From an uncultured Coriobacteriales bacterium (GTDB lineage Bacteria; Actinomycetota; Coriobacteriia; Coriobacteriales; QAMH01), in assembly GCA_934646835.1 (NCBI GenBank), contig CAKUES010000002.1, forward strand, positions 62,001 through 126,000: a DNA stretch of 64,000 nucleotides, in the 5' to 3' direction. Of this stretch, positions 27,425 through 35,836 are shown one piece after another. The notes under the pieces were generated by a model. It made no database searches and was not told the DNA's origin. It saw nothing but the letters and a program-made list of their open reading frames with translations. Each line of letters starts with the position of its first letter. Positions within the stretch are counted from its first letter, which is position 1. The translations under genes were made by a program, and so were the position numbers.

Positions 27425-30265
27425 ATGGCAGACAAACCCAATTACAAGCACACGATGAATCTCCCCAAGACCTCCTTCAAGATGAAGGCGGGCCTGCCCC
27501 AGCGCGAGCCCGAGCGTCTTAAGAAGTGGGAGGAGATGGACCTCTACGCCAAGGTGCTCGAGGCCAATAAGGACAACGAGCCCTTCATCCTGCATGACGG
27601 CCCCCCGTATGCAAACGGCCCCATCCACATCGGTCACGCCTTCAACAAGATCCTCAAGGACGTCATCGTCAAGTACAAGTCCATGCGCGGCTACTATGCC
27701 CCCTACGTTCCCGGTTGGGACTGCCATGGCCTGCCCATTGAGAACAAGGTCGAAGACCAGCTCGGCCCTGAGAAGATGAAGAAGGTCGACACCCCGACCT
27801 TCCGCCGTATCTGCCGCGACTACGCCACCAAGCAGCTCGACGGCCAGCGCGAGGGCTTCAAGCGCCTTGGTGTCGGCGGCGAGTGGGATCATCCCTATCT
27901 CACCTACCTGCCCGAGTACGAGGCAGGCAACATCGAGATCTTCAAGAAGCTCTACCTCGACGGCAGCGTCTATCGCGGCCGTAAGCCCATCCACTGGTGC
28001 TCCCACTGCCACACCGCTCTGGCTGAGGCAGAGATCGAGTACTCCGACGAGACCAGCCCCTCCATCTACGTGAAGTTCTTCTTCACGCAGACCCCGGCTG
28101 TCATCGAGGATGCAGCGGCAGCTGCCGGCATGTCCGACGCCAAGACCGGTGTCGTCATCTGGACGACCACTCCCTGGACGCTTCCCGCGAACCAGGCTGT
28201 CTGCGTTTCCCCGACTGCCGAGTACTGCGTCGCCATCGTCGACGGCCAGCTGCTCGTCATGGCCGACGAGCTCGCTGCCTCCCTCGCCGAGACCGCAGGC
28301 TGGGGCGAGCTGAGCTTCCTCGAGAAGGACGGCTCCAAGCTGCTCTTTGCAGGCGAGGAGCTTGCAGGCACCACCTACGCACATCCCATCTACGCCGACG
28401 AGATCGGCGTCGTCCTCACCGGCACCCATGTCACCATGGACTCCGGTACCGGTTGCGTCCATACCGCTCCCGGTCATGGCGTCGACGACTACAACGCCTG
28501 CCAGGCAGCTGGCATCAAGGATGTCAAGATGCCCGTCGACGACGAGGGCCGCTTCTATGCAGGTTCCTGCCTGTGGGAGGGCATGACCACCGACGAGGCT
28601 AACCCCAAGATCATCGAGTGGCTGCGCGAGCAGGGCACTCTGGTCGCCCACGTGGACATCTCCCACAGCTACCCGCACTGCTGGCGCTGCCATGAGCCGG
28701 TCATCTTCCGCGCCACCACGCAGTGGTTTGTCTCTATGGACGACACGAACATCCGCGCCAACGCCACCAAGGCCATCAACGAGGATGTCACCTGGTACCC
28801 GGCTTGGGCTTCCAACCGCATCGGCGCCATGGTCGCCGACCGCCCGGACTGGTGCATCTCCCGCCAGCGCTTCTGGGGCGTGCCCATCCCCGTCTTCAAG
28901 TGCGAGAACTGCGGCGAGACCGTAGCCGACGAGGCCACCTTCGACGCCGTCATCGAGCTCTTCAAGACCGAGGGCGCAGATGCCTGGTATACCCACGCAC
29001 CGGCTGACTTCCTGCCGGCAGACACCAAGTGCCCGCATTGCGGCGCTGGCGTGGAGTCCCTCTCCAGCGAGAAGGACGTCCTCGACGTCTGGTGGGAGTC
29101 CGGCGTGAGCCACACCTCCGTCTGCGAGGCTCGCGACTACCTGCGCCGCCCCGCAGACGTCTACCTCGAGGGCAGCGACCAGCATCGCGGTTGGTTCCAG
29201 TCCTCCCTGCTCACCAGCGTGGCAGCCTACGGTATCCCGCCCTACAAAAACGTCATCTCCTGCGGCTTTACCCTCGACAAGGACGGTCGCAAGATGTCCA
29301 AGTCCCTGGGCAACACGGTTGACCCGGCCGATGTCACCTCCACCCTGGGTGCCGATGTCTTGCGCCTGTGGGTCGGTTCCATCGACTACAGCCAGGATGT
29401 CTGCATCGGCGACGAGATCCTCCAGCGTACTTCCGAGGCCTATCGCCGCATCCGCAACACCTACCGCTACCTGCTGTCCAACCTCTACGACTTCACGGCG
29501 GATGATTTCGTCAGCGCTGATGAGATGCTCGAGGCCGACAAGTGGGCGCTTGCTCGCCTGATGGAGCTGACCGCAAAGGTCACCGCTGCCTACGACAAGT
29601 ACAGCTTCCATACTGCCTACCATGCTTGGTACGACTTCATCGTCGCCATCAGCTCCGAGTACTTCGACGCCATTAAGGACCGTCTGTACTCCGACGCCGC
29701 CAAGAGCGTTGTACGCCGCAGCGCCCAGACGGTGCTCGCCAACATGCTCGAGGTCATGGTGCGCCAGCTCGCCCCGGTTCTCACCTTCACGGCCGACGAG
29801 GTCTGGGAGGACTACCCCGAGGGTCTGCGCGGCGACGACCACGCTGTGAGCGTCCAGCTTGCCGGTTGGCCGGCTGAGGAGGACTTCGTCCCGCAGCTTG
29901 GCGCCGACGAGCGCAAGCAGCTGCTTGCAGACTACGAGGTCGTCATGGCCGCCCGCGCCGCCGCCACCAAGGCGATGGAGGATAACAAGGCCGATCTGGG
30001 CATCACCAAGACCCAGGAGGCATGCGTCACGATCGCTGCCCCGGCGCAGCAGCTTGCCGTCCTCGAGACGCGCGGTGTCGAGCAGCTCGCAGAGCTCCTC
30101 ATCGTCTCCAAGGTCGAGCTTGTCGCCGCAGGCGAGCTCTCCGCCACCGTGTCTGTCGCGCAGGGCGAGAAGTGCCCGCGCTGCTGGAATGTCCGCGAGC
30201 TGGGTGCAGACGGTCTGTGCCCCCGTTGCCACGAGGTCGTAGATGCATTTGAGCCGCAAGCTTAG
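27425..30265 (+). CDS. ileS: Isoleucyl-tRNA synthetase
   Basis: This 946-residue class I synthetase charges tRNA-Ile. The HIGH motif reads PIHIGHAFNK, the KMSKS motif reads GRKMSKSLGN, and between them lies the CP1 editing domain (for example the WTTTPWTLPANQAV region). The C-terminus has a zinc-binding cysteine set (CPRCWNVRELGADGLCPRC). ATG 27425 lies after a weak AAAGG site. The 3' end overlaps lspA by 23 nt, so ileS, lspA, the rluD-type gene and the small selenoprotein form one transcription unit. No T-box leader was seen in the 206 nt upstream. Confidence 0.97.
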   Translation: MADKPNYKHTMNLPKTSFKMKAGLPQREPERLKKWEEMDLYAKVLEANKDNEPFILHDGPPYANGPIHIGHAFNKILKDVIVKYKSMRGYYAPYVPGWDCHGLPIENKVEDQLGPEKMKKVDTPTFRRICRDYATKQLDGQREGFKRLGVGGEWDHPYLTYLPEYEAGNIEIFKKLYLDGSVYRGRKPIHWCSHCHTALAEAEIEYSDETSPSIYVKFFFTQTPAVIEDAAAAAGMSDAKTGVVIWTTTPWTLPANQAVCVSPTAEYCVAIVDGQLLVMADELAASLAETAGWGELSFLEKDGSKLLFAGEELAGTTYAHPIYADEIGVVLTGTHVTMDSGTGCVHTAPGHGVDDYNACQAAGIKDVKMPVDDEGRFYAGSCLWEGMTTDEANPKIIEWLREQGTLVAHVDISHSYPHCWRCHEPVIFRATTQWFVSMDDTNIRANATKAINEDVTWYPAWASNRIGAMVADRPDWCISRQRFWGVPIPVFKCENCGETVADEATFDAVIELFKTEGADAWYTHAPADFLPADTKCPHCGAGVESLSSEKDVLDVWWESGVSHTSVCEARDYLRRPADVYLEGSDQHRGWFQSSLLTSVAAYGIPPYKNVISCGFTLDKDGRKMSKSLGNTVDPADVTSTLGADVLRLWVGSIDYSQDVCIGDEILQRTSEAYRRIRNTYRYLLSNLYDFTADDFVSADEMLEADKWALARLMELTAKVTAAYDKYSFHTAYHAWYDFIVAISSEYFDAIKDRLYSDAAKSVVRRSAQTVLANMLEVMVRQLAPVLTFTADEVWEDYPEGLRGDDHAVSVQLAGWPAEEDFVPQLGADERKQLLADYEVVMAARAAATKAMEDNKADLGITKTQEACVTIAAPAQQLAVLETRGVEQLAELLIVSKVELVAAGELSATVSVAQGEKCPRCWNVRELGADGLCPRCHEVVDAFEPQA

Positions 30266-30935
30266 TCTCGCGATCTTCACCGCGCTCGCTGTTGTCGGCG
30301 TCATCGTCGATCGCGTCGTCAAGAACTGGGCTGCAAGCTCCCTGGTTCTCAACGATGCGACCGGCGGGCCCGACTTCGGGCTTTTCAAGATGATGCTCGT
30401 CCACAACGAGGGCGCGGCGTTCTCGATGGGGGAGGGCCATACGGCCGTCTTCATCGGGCTTGCCGTCGTCATCGTGGGAGCCATCGTCTTCGGGATGCTG
30501 GCCATCAAGGAGCACAACGCGCTTGACGTTGTGGCGCTCGGTCTCATCGCCGCAGGCGCCGTCGGCAACGTCATTGACCGCGTCTTCGACGGCTACGTGA
30601 CCGATATGATATGCGTCACGTTCATCGACTTCCCGGTCTTCAACGTGGCCGACATCTGCGTTGTCGTCGGTGTCATCCTCTTCATCGTCTACGTCTTGAT
30701 CTTCATGGACTTCGAGGAAGAGGAAGCGGTGGTCGCCGCCAAGACGCGCACGTCCAAGAAGGGGCGCAGCGGTCAGATGAACAAGAAGCTCATCGCCCAG
30801 CGCGAGGCATACGCTGACAAGCGCAAGAAGGACCTCCGCGATGCTCGCAAGGCTATGGAGGCTAAGGAGAAGGAAGAGAAGGCCAAGCGCATGGCCAAGT
30901 TGGAAGCAAAGCAAGGCAAAAAGGCAAGGAAGTAG
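30243..30935 (+). CDS. lspA: Lipoprotein signal peptidase (signal peptidase II) with extended basic C-terminal tail
   Basis: This membrane aspartyl protease cleaves lipoprotein signal peptides. The first about 160 residues have four membrane helices and the family motifs: DRVVKNWA, NEGAAFSMGEG, and the pair of catalytic-aspartate regions GNVIDRVFDG and FNVADICVVVG. At 230 residues it is about 65 longer than usual. The extra C-terminus (from DFEEEEAVVAAKTR on) is very rich in Lys, Arg, Ala and Glu, probably helical and cytoplasmic. The ATG lies inside the ileS end (23-nt overlap), and the stop overlaps the next start by one base. The tail has no known role. Confidence 0.93.
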   Translation: MHLSRKLSLAIFTALAVVGVIVDRVVKNWAASSLVLNDATGGPDFGLFKMMLVHNEGAAFSMGEGHTAVFIGLAVVIVGAIVFGMLAIKEHNALDVVALGLIAAGAVGNVIDRVFDGYVTDMICVTFIDFPVFNVADICVVVGVILFIVYVLIFMDFEEEEAVVAAKTRTSKKGRSGQMNKKLIAQREAYADKRKKDLRDARKAMEAKEKEEKAKRMAKLEAKQGKKARK

Positions 30936-31981
30936 TGACTGAGTCGTTTACCCACATCGTTACCGCAGACCAGCAGGGCATCCGCCTGGACACGCTGGTC
31001 GCCAACCTCGGGATCGAGGCCATCGCCAGCCGCAGCGCCGTCGTGCGCCTGATCGAGGGCGGCCGTATCCTGGTAAACGACAAGTCTGCCTCCAAGAAGC
31101 AGCTCGTGGTGGCCGGCGACGTGCTCCACATCGAGGTCCCGCCTCGCAGCGGGGAGCCCGCTGCCATCGAGCCTGCCTACAACATCCCCTTGGACATCCG
31201 CTATGAGGACGAGCACATCATCGTGCTCTCCAAGCAGGCGGGCTTGGTCTGCCATCCCGCCCGCGGTCATTACGATGACACGCTCGCCAATGCGCTGGTC
31301 GCCCACTGCGGCATCTCGAACCTCGGCGTGGTCCAGGGCGAGGACCGCCCCGGCATCGTCCATCGCCTCGATCGCGACACAAGCGGCCTCATGCTCGCCG
31401 CCAAGACGGACCTTGCCGCCGCCAAGCTGCAAGACGATATCCGCCTGCGCCAGGTCGACCGCCGCTACTGTACGCTCGTGCACGGCAGCTTTGCCGCGGA
31501 CAACGGCATGGTCGACGCACCCATCGGCCGCGACGACCGCGACCGCACACGCATGGCCGTGAGCATCGAGACCGGCAGCCGCAGCTCCATCACCACCTTC
31601 AACGTGCTCGAACGCTTCGAGGCCGGCCGCCACGACGACGGCTACAACCTCCTCGAGTGCAAGCTCTACACTGGTCGCACGCACCAGATCCGCGTGCACA
31701 TGTCCTATACCCGCCACCCCGTTGTGGGCGACCCCGTCTACGGCCGTGCCGCTAACGTCAAGGCGCGCAACCGTGACAACGCCCTGCGCACGGAGCTTGG
31801 TTTGGACAGGCAGTTCCTCCACAGCTATAAGCTCAGCTTCACCCATCCGATCACCGGTGAGGCCATGAGCTTCACGGATACCTTGCCGTGGGACCTCGTC
31901 AACGTGCTCGACCAGATCGCGGATCGCAGCGAGGGCCTGACCGATTACGGTCGCACCTGCTTTGGGGAGCAGGGCTACTGA
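30935..31981 (+). CDS. rluD: RluA/RluD-family pseudouridine synthase
   Basis: This 348-residue enzyme makes pseudouridine in rRNA. An N-terminal S4 RNA-binding domain (IRLDTLVANL through RILVNDKSASKKQL) precedes the catalytic domain, whose active aspartate lies in GIVHRLDRDTSGLMLAAKT. Downstream motifs LLECKLYTGRTHQIRVHMSYTRHPVVGD are typical of the RluA group. The GTG start shares one base with the lspA stop, and its TGA shares one base with the start of the selenoprotein frame. Which uridines are modified cannot be read from sequence; the S4 domain favours the RluD/RluC type, and the symbol is by family only. Confidence 0.92.
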   Translation: MTESFTHIVTADQQGIRLDTLVANLGIEAIASRSAVVRLIEGGRILVNDKSASKKQLVVAGDVLHIEVPPRSGEPAAIEPAYNIPLDIRYEDEHIIVLSKQAGLVCHPARGHYDDTLANALVAHCGISNLGVVQGEDRPGIVHRLDRDTSGLMLAAKTDLAAAKLQDDIRLRQVDRRYCTLVHGSFAADNGMVDAPIGRDDRDRTRMAVSIETGSRSSITTFNVLERFEAGRHDDGYNLLECKLYTGRTHQIRVHMSYTRHPVVGDPVYGRAANVKARNRDNALRTELGLDRQFLHSYKLSFTHPITGEAMSFTDTLPWDLVNVLDQIADRSEGLTDYGRTCFGEQGY

Positions 31982-32289
31982 TGAGCCAGCCGAACATTCA
32001 CATCACGGCTGCGCTGCGCGACCACATGGCCGCCAAGAACGAGACGGTCATCGCCGTCGACATCATCGACTGCGTGAGTTGAGGCCGCCACTTGAGCGAG
32101 GTCTTCGCTTACGAGCCCAAGGGGATGCTTGCCAAGCGCCTGCGCGCCAAGGCGGTCGCCGTCTGGGATGTCGATGGCATCGAGGTCATCCTCACCAGCC
32201 CTGCCATCAAGGTCGCCGCCGAGGTCAGCTTCGACCTCAACACCAACCGCCATATCGGCAACATCGACGTTGAGGGCCTGTCGAGCTAG
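31981..32289 (+). CDS. Putative small selenoprotein with CxxU redox motif
   Basis: A 102-residue frame opens at ATG 31981, overlapping the rluD stop by one base. In-frame TGA at 32080-32082 (residue 34) gives DIIDC-VS-U-GRHL, that is Cys31-x-x-Sec34, the spacing of thioredoxin-like redox motifs. The frame then stays open to TAG 32289, and both sides look like one compact alpha/beta protein (IHITAALRDHM, then AVAVWDVDGIEVILTSPAIKV). A hairpin with loop GGTCT lies 17 nt after the TGA, matching the two formate dehydrogenase SECIS elements. There is no signal peptide. A HesB-like or other small thiol-oxidoreductase relation is possible, but I cannot place the family. Gene callers would report two fragments or none. 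Confidence 0.82.
32080..32111 (+). promoter_or_regulatory. Candidate SECIS element of the small selenoprotein
   Basis: After TGA 32080-32082, TGAGCGA (32093-32099) pairs with TCGCTTA (32105-32111) in a 7-bp stem with one G-U, around loop GGTCT (32100-32104). Loop sequence and distance (17 nt against 18) match the two formate dehydrogenase elements in this window. Confidence 0.85.
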
Positions 32290-32296
32290 CGGGCGG

Positions 32297-32329
32297 TGAC
32301 ACACTTTGTGCCAGTGACATTGTGTGTCA
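32297..32329. repeat. Solitary family A arm after the selenoprotein gene
   Basis: A full 33-nt consensus arm (TGACACAC ... GTGTGTCA with the TGTGCCAGTGACA core) without its complement. It is followed 24 nt later by a diverged family A pair. Confidence 0.9.
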
Positions 32330-32353
32330 CCGTATCTTTCATCGCCCTCTTCA

Positions 32354-32454
32354 TGACACCAGATGTACCAGTGACAAAAGGTGTCACGCCGCAGACTCGT
32401 CGGTTTCGAGAGCCGTCTGCGTGACACCTTTTGTCACTGGTACATCTGGTGTCA
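32354..32454. repeat. Diverged family A inverted repeat
   Basis: Arms 32354-32386 and 32422-32454 are exact reverse complements but use a variant sequence (TGACACCAGATGTACCAGTG and the complement), separated by 35 nt. Arm length and core position are as in the main type. Confidence 0.95.
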
Positions 32455-32611
32455 TGTGACCTGAACCCCCTCTCAGCGCCCTCCTTTCATGCTCTCTTAA
32501 CTACCCGCGGGTATCCTTGTGTGCATGCTCTGATGATTCGTGCGCGCGCTTGAGGGGCTTGCTATGATAGGTCTTCAAACGCGCTCTTCCCTCCAAGGAG
32601 AAAACACACTC

Positions 32612-34390
32612 ATGAAACGCACCACCTCCGTTATCGCCGCCGTTGCTGCAACAGCTCTCGTTGCCGGTATCGGCTTTTCCTCCACTGCATTCGCTGCGAC
32701 CAAGGAGCCTATCGCCGTCGCCGGAGCCGAAGACGGCTGCCCCACGACCTGGCACTACAGCTACGGCGACAATCGTTTCTACAAGGGCAAGCTCAAGGTG
32801 AAGACTGCCGGCGTCAAGGGCGTGTGCATCGACGTCTCCGAGCACAACGGCAAGATCGACTGGAAGAAGATCAAGAAGGATGGCATCAAGTACGCCATCA
32901 TTCGCGTCGGCTACGGTCAAGACCATGACTACCAAGACGACAAGCAGTGGGCCAACAACGCCAAGTTCATCAAGGAGAAGGCCAAGGACTACGGCATCAA
33001 GGTCGGCCTCTACATCTACTCCTATGCAAGCAACGAGGTCGGCGCCTATGGCGAGGCCCAGCATGTGCTGCGCTGCCTCAAGGACCAGGGCCTCACCCCG
33101 GATGACATCGAGCTGCCGATTTACTACGACCTCGAGCACGAGAGCGTGCGTCCCTCCAACACCATGCTCGCCCGCATGACTGCGGTCTGGTGCAACGCCA
33201 TTGCGGCCGAGGGCTACAAGGTAGGCGTGTACTCCGGTGCCTACTGGTTTATGAGCTATCTGACCAACGGTGTCTTCAACACCGAGGGCGTTAGCAAATG
33301 GGTCGCCAACTACAACTCTGCCTGCACGTACTGCCGCGACGAGTCCGGCAACGTCGTCAGGATGTCTTTGTACGGTGATTACCTCGACATGTGGCAGTTC
33401 ACGAGCCGCGGCTGGTCCAAGGGCGCGACCAAGGGCATCAATCGCCTCGACACCAACTTCATCTTCACCGACGAGTTCAAGAAGCTTGATGAGAAGCTCA
33501 AGATCCCCGGCAACCAGATCCGCTACGTGCTCGACGGTGGTAAGAACAGCAAGAGCAATCCCAAGAAGTTCTCCTCGAGTTCTCAGACGGTCACGCTCGC
33601 CAAGCCGACCAAGACCAACTACACCTTCAGCGGATGGTATGCCAACGGCACCAAGGTGAAGAGCATCTCTGCAAAGGACTATCCTGCGGTGACGCTTACG
33701 GCCAGCTGGACGCCCAAGAAGTTCTACATCGACTACGACCTCAATGGAGGCAAGAACAGCGCAGCTAATGTGACGGCGCAAAAGCTTGCGGACGGCGCGT
33801 TGAAGCTCTCCAACCCCACGAGGACCGGTTACACCTTCAAGGGCTGGTACACGAGCGCGGACTTTGCGGAAGGCAGCAAGGTGACTAGCGTTCTGGGCAA
33901 GAGCAAGCAGACCATCAAGCTCTATGCCAAGTGGTCGGCCAAGAACTACAAGCTCAAATACGTATTGGCCGATGGCGATCTGCCTGTCTCCTACACGACG
34001 AAGTACAAGATTACCAAGCGCGTTCAGCTGCCGCTGCCCACGCGCGAGGGCTACACCTTCTACGGCTGGTACGACAACAAGGAACTCTCCGGTATGCCCG
34101 TCTTCACCCTTGAGAAGGGTACGTACGGCTCCAAGACCCTTTACGGCAAATGGACGACCAAGTACCAAAACGCCACGGTAGCCGATGCAGAGGTCATCGC
34201 CTACGCCAACACCAGGCAAGGTGCTGCCCAGAAGGCCGTCTTCAAGAAGGGTGATACCCTGTGCATCACCAAGTTCAACAAGGCCCACACTTGGGCCAAG
34301 GTCTACAAGATCGGCTGGGTGAAGACCGAGCAGATCAAGCTGCCGAGCACGAGCACCATGTCCGCTTCTGCGGAGGAAGTCGCTCTGTAG
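32612..34390 (+). CDS. Secreted GH25 lysozyme with InlB B-type repeats
   Basis: This 592-residue exported protein has a signal peptide (MKRTTSVIAAVAATALVAGI, cleaved near AFA). A glycosyl hydrolase 25 muramidase domain follows: GVCIDVSEHNGKIDWKKIKK with the first catalytic Asp, YAIIRVGYG, and IYYDLEHES with the acidic pair. From about residue 310 there are three or four InlB-type repeats (each with a YTFSGWY or YTFKGWY core), and the last about 65 residues look like an SH3-like wall-binding end (VADAEVIAYANTR on). It would cut peptidoglycan outside the cell. ATG 32612 is set by the signal peptide and AAGGAG upstream. A terminator at 34414-34444 follows. Confidence 0.93.
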   Translation: MKRTTSVIAAVAATALVAGIGFSSTAFAATKEPIAVAGAEDGCPTTWHYSYGDNRFYKGKLKVKTAGVKGVCIDVSEHNGKIDWKKIKKDGIKYAIIRVGYGQDHDYQDDKQWANNAKFIKEKAKDYGIKVGLYIYSYASNEVGAYGEAQHVLRCLKDQGLTPDDIELPIYYDLEHESVRPSNTMLARMTAVWCNAIAAEGYKVGVYSGAYWFMSYLTNGVFNTEGVSKWVANYNSACTYCRDESGNVVRMSLYGDYLDMWQFTSRGWSKGATKGINRLDTNFIFTDEFKKLDEKLKIPGNQIRYVLDGGKNSKSNPKKFSSSSQTVTLAKPTKTNYTFSGWYANGTKVKSISAKDYPAVTLTASWTPKKFYIDYDLNGGKNSAANVTAQKLADGALKLSNPTRTGYTFKGWYTSADFAEGSKVTSVLGKSKQTIKLYAKWSAKNYKLKYVLADGDLPVSYTTKYKITKRVQLPLPTREGYTFYGWYDNKELSGMPVFTLEKGTYGSKTLYGKWTTKYQNATVADAEVIAYANTRQGAAQKAVFKKGDTLCITKFNKAHTWAKVYKIGWVKTEQIKLPSTSTMSASAEEVAL

Positions 34391-34413
34391 CTGCCGAGCA
34401 TAGCCATGTTGAT

Positions 34414-34444
34414 GCGCGCCCCGTTTGGGGCGCGCTGCGTTTTT
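34414..34444 (+). terminator. Terminator after the GH25 gene
   Basis: GCGCGCCCC (34414-34422) and GGGGCGCGC (34427-34435) pair around GTTT, with a T-run at 34440-34444. Confidence 0.85.
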
Positions 34445-34464
34445 ACAGGATTTTGAGGGGTACG

Positions 34465-34567
34465 TGACACACTTTGTGCCAGTGACATTGTGTGTCATGC
34501 AAAAGACTCGGGGGGATCCTGCGACTCTATGGCATGACACACAATGTCACTGGCACAAAGTGTGTCA
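34465..34567. repeat. Family A long inverted repeat, between GH25 gene and thi operon
   Basis: Arms 34465-34497 and 34535-34567 are exact complements. The 37-nt spacer is nearly the same as that at 16678-16714, so the whole unit looks duplicated. Confidence 0.95.
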
Positions 34568-34714
34568 CGGGTCACTGTTGCTCTTCGACTCCTCTCCTCA
34601 AAACCCTGCATCTGTGGGGATGAGCTGGAGAATCGGTGTAGCGTTGCCGCCGATGGCGGTTCTTGTGCCGATGCATGCCCCGCTTCGTGCTACCATCGTC
34701 AACGTTAATCAACC

Positions 34715-34791
34715 CACGGGAGCTGCCGGCAGGTGGCTGAGAGGGGGCTGGCGCCTGCCCCGACCGTACAAACGGCCCTGGTAATGCAGGG
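34715..34791 (+). promoter_or_regulatory. TPP (thiamine pyrophosphate) riboswitch
   Basis: The region upstream of thiD carries the two conserved THI-box strings: GGTGGCTGAGAGGGG (about 34732-34746), the pyrimidine-sensing side, and CCGACCGTAC ... CCCTGGTAATGCAGGG (about 34760-34791), the pyrophosphate-sensing side. GC-rich pairing segments link them. It ends directly at the thiD ribosome site, so thiamine pyrophosphate would most simply block translation start of thiD. Confidence 0.9.
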
Positions 34792-34801
34792 TTTGGAGGT
34801 G

Positions 34802-35776
34802 ATGGAACACTTGAACCCATGCATCTTGTCCATTGGGGGATCTGACAGCAGCGCCGGCGCTGGCATCCAGGCCGACGTCAAGACCGCTGCCGCCCTCGGC
34901 GTACATGCTGCGAGCGCTGTGACCTGCATCACGGCGCAAAACACCACGCGCTTTGGCAAGTCCCAGCTCGTGGAGCCCCAAGTCGTCCAAGACCAAATCG
35001 ACGCTGCCTTCGAGGACCTGCCCATCGGGGCGGTCAAGATCGGCATGCTCGGCAGCCCGGAGATCGCGCTCGCCGTCGCACATGCTCTGCAGCGCCACCG
35101 CAAGGACAACCCCGATCTGGCGATCGTCGTCGATCCGGTGCTCGCTGCCACGACGGACGTCCGCGGGGCACGCGAGGTCGTCGCCCGCGCGGTGAGCCGC
35201 CATCTGGTCCCGCTCGCGACGCTCGTCACGCCCAATCTCCCTGAGGCACGCATGCTCGCCAATTGCTGCCAGCAGATCCTGTCTGGCTCCACGACGGCGG
35301 ACAACAAGGCCAATGCCGCACCCGAGCATGCAGCCGACGATGTCATCGCCGCTTGGGCCGCCCGCACGCTCATCGCCTGCGGCGCCAAGAGCGTGCTTGT
35401 CAAGGGAGGCCACGGCAAGGACCCGGACACCGTGACGGACCTGCTCTTTGGCAAGGCCGCCGACATCTCCCTCGCCGTCGCATCGCGTGTGCTGCCTGGA
35501 GACGGCGACCTCGTCCCTGCAACACGCGTCTTCGTCGGACCCGGCGAGCGCGACGCCTACCTGAGCCGCCCCATTGCCTATTCCAGTGAGCGCCTGCAAG
35601 GCGAGTTCCACGGCACCGGATGCGTGCTTTCCACGGCTGCTGCTTGCGGTCTGGCCTGCGGGCTCGAACTGCCGCGTGCCGTCGGAGAGGCCCGCGCCCT
35701 GCTGCGCCGCGCCCTCGAGGTCCCGACCGGCTTGGGCCACGGCTCCAAGATTATCGATCCCACAACTGCAATGTAA
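34802..35776 (+). CDS. thiD: Hydroxymethylpyrimidine/phosphomethylpyrimidine kinase
   Basis: This roughly 324-residue cytoplasmic ribokinase-fold enzyme phosphorylates HMP and HMP-P to HMP-PP for thiamine synthesis. It begins CILSIGGSDSSAGAGIQADVKT, the ThiD signature. It also has GAVKIGMLGSPEIA, VVDPVLAATTD, TLVTPNLPEA and, near the end, GEFHGTGCVLSTAAACGLACG with the catalytic Cys/Gly loop. It is about 55 residues longer than typical, with an inserted stretch after residue 155. The start is uncertain: ATG 34802 is only 2 nt after GGAGG, while TTG 34811 is better spaced from GGAGGTGAT. The riboswitch at 34715-34791 controls it, and thiC follows. Confidence 0.93.
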   Translation: MEHLNPCILSIGGSDSSAGAGIQADVKTAAALGVHAASAVTCITAQNTTRFGKSQLVEPQVVQDQIDAAFEDLPIGAVKIGMLGSPEIALAVAHALQRHRKDNPDLAIVVDPVLAATTDVRGAREVVARAVSRHLVPLATLVTPNLPEARMLANCCQQILSGSTTADNKANAAPEHAADDVIAAWAARTLIACGAKSVLVKGGHGKDPDTVTDLLFGKAADISLAVASRVLPGDGDLVPATRVFVGPGERDAYLSRPIAYSSERLQGEFHGTGCVLSTAAACGLACGLELPRAVGEARALLRRALEVPTGLGHGSKIIDPTTAM

Positions 35777-35836
35777 TCCCATGGCGAGGGGGCAGAGGGC
35801 CCCTTGGCTCGCCATATCTGCTCAAAGGAGGACCAC

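Larger units (their letters stand above)
34391..34801. other. Intergenic region between the GH25 gene and thiD
   Basis: 411 nt containing, in order, the GH25 terminator, a family A pair, about 140 nt in which the thi operon promoter should lie, and the TPP riboswitch. Confidence 0.6.

Noticed and set aside
32080..32082. Selenoprotein frame read as a pseudogene with a stop mutation
   Set aside because: A single TGA at a Cys-x-x-x redox position with a matching SECIS hairpin is far better explained by recoding, although experimental proof is missing.
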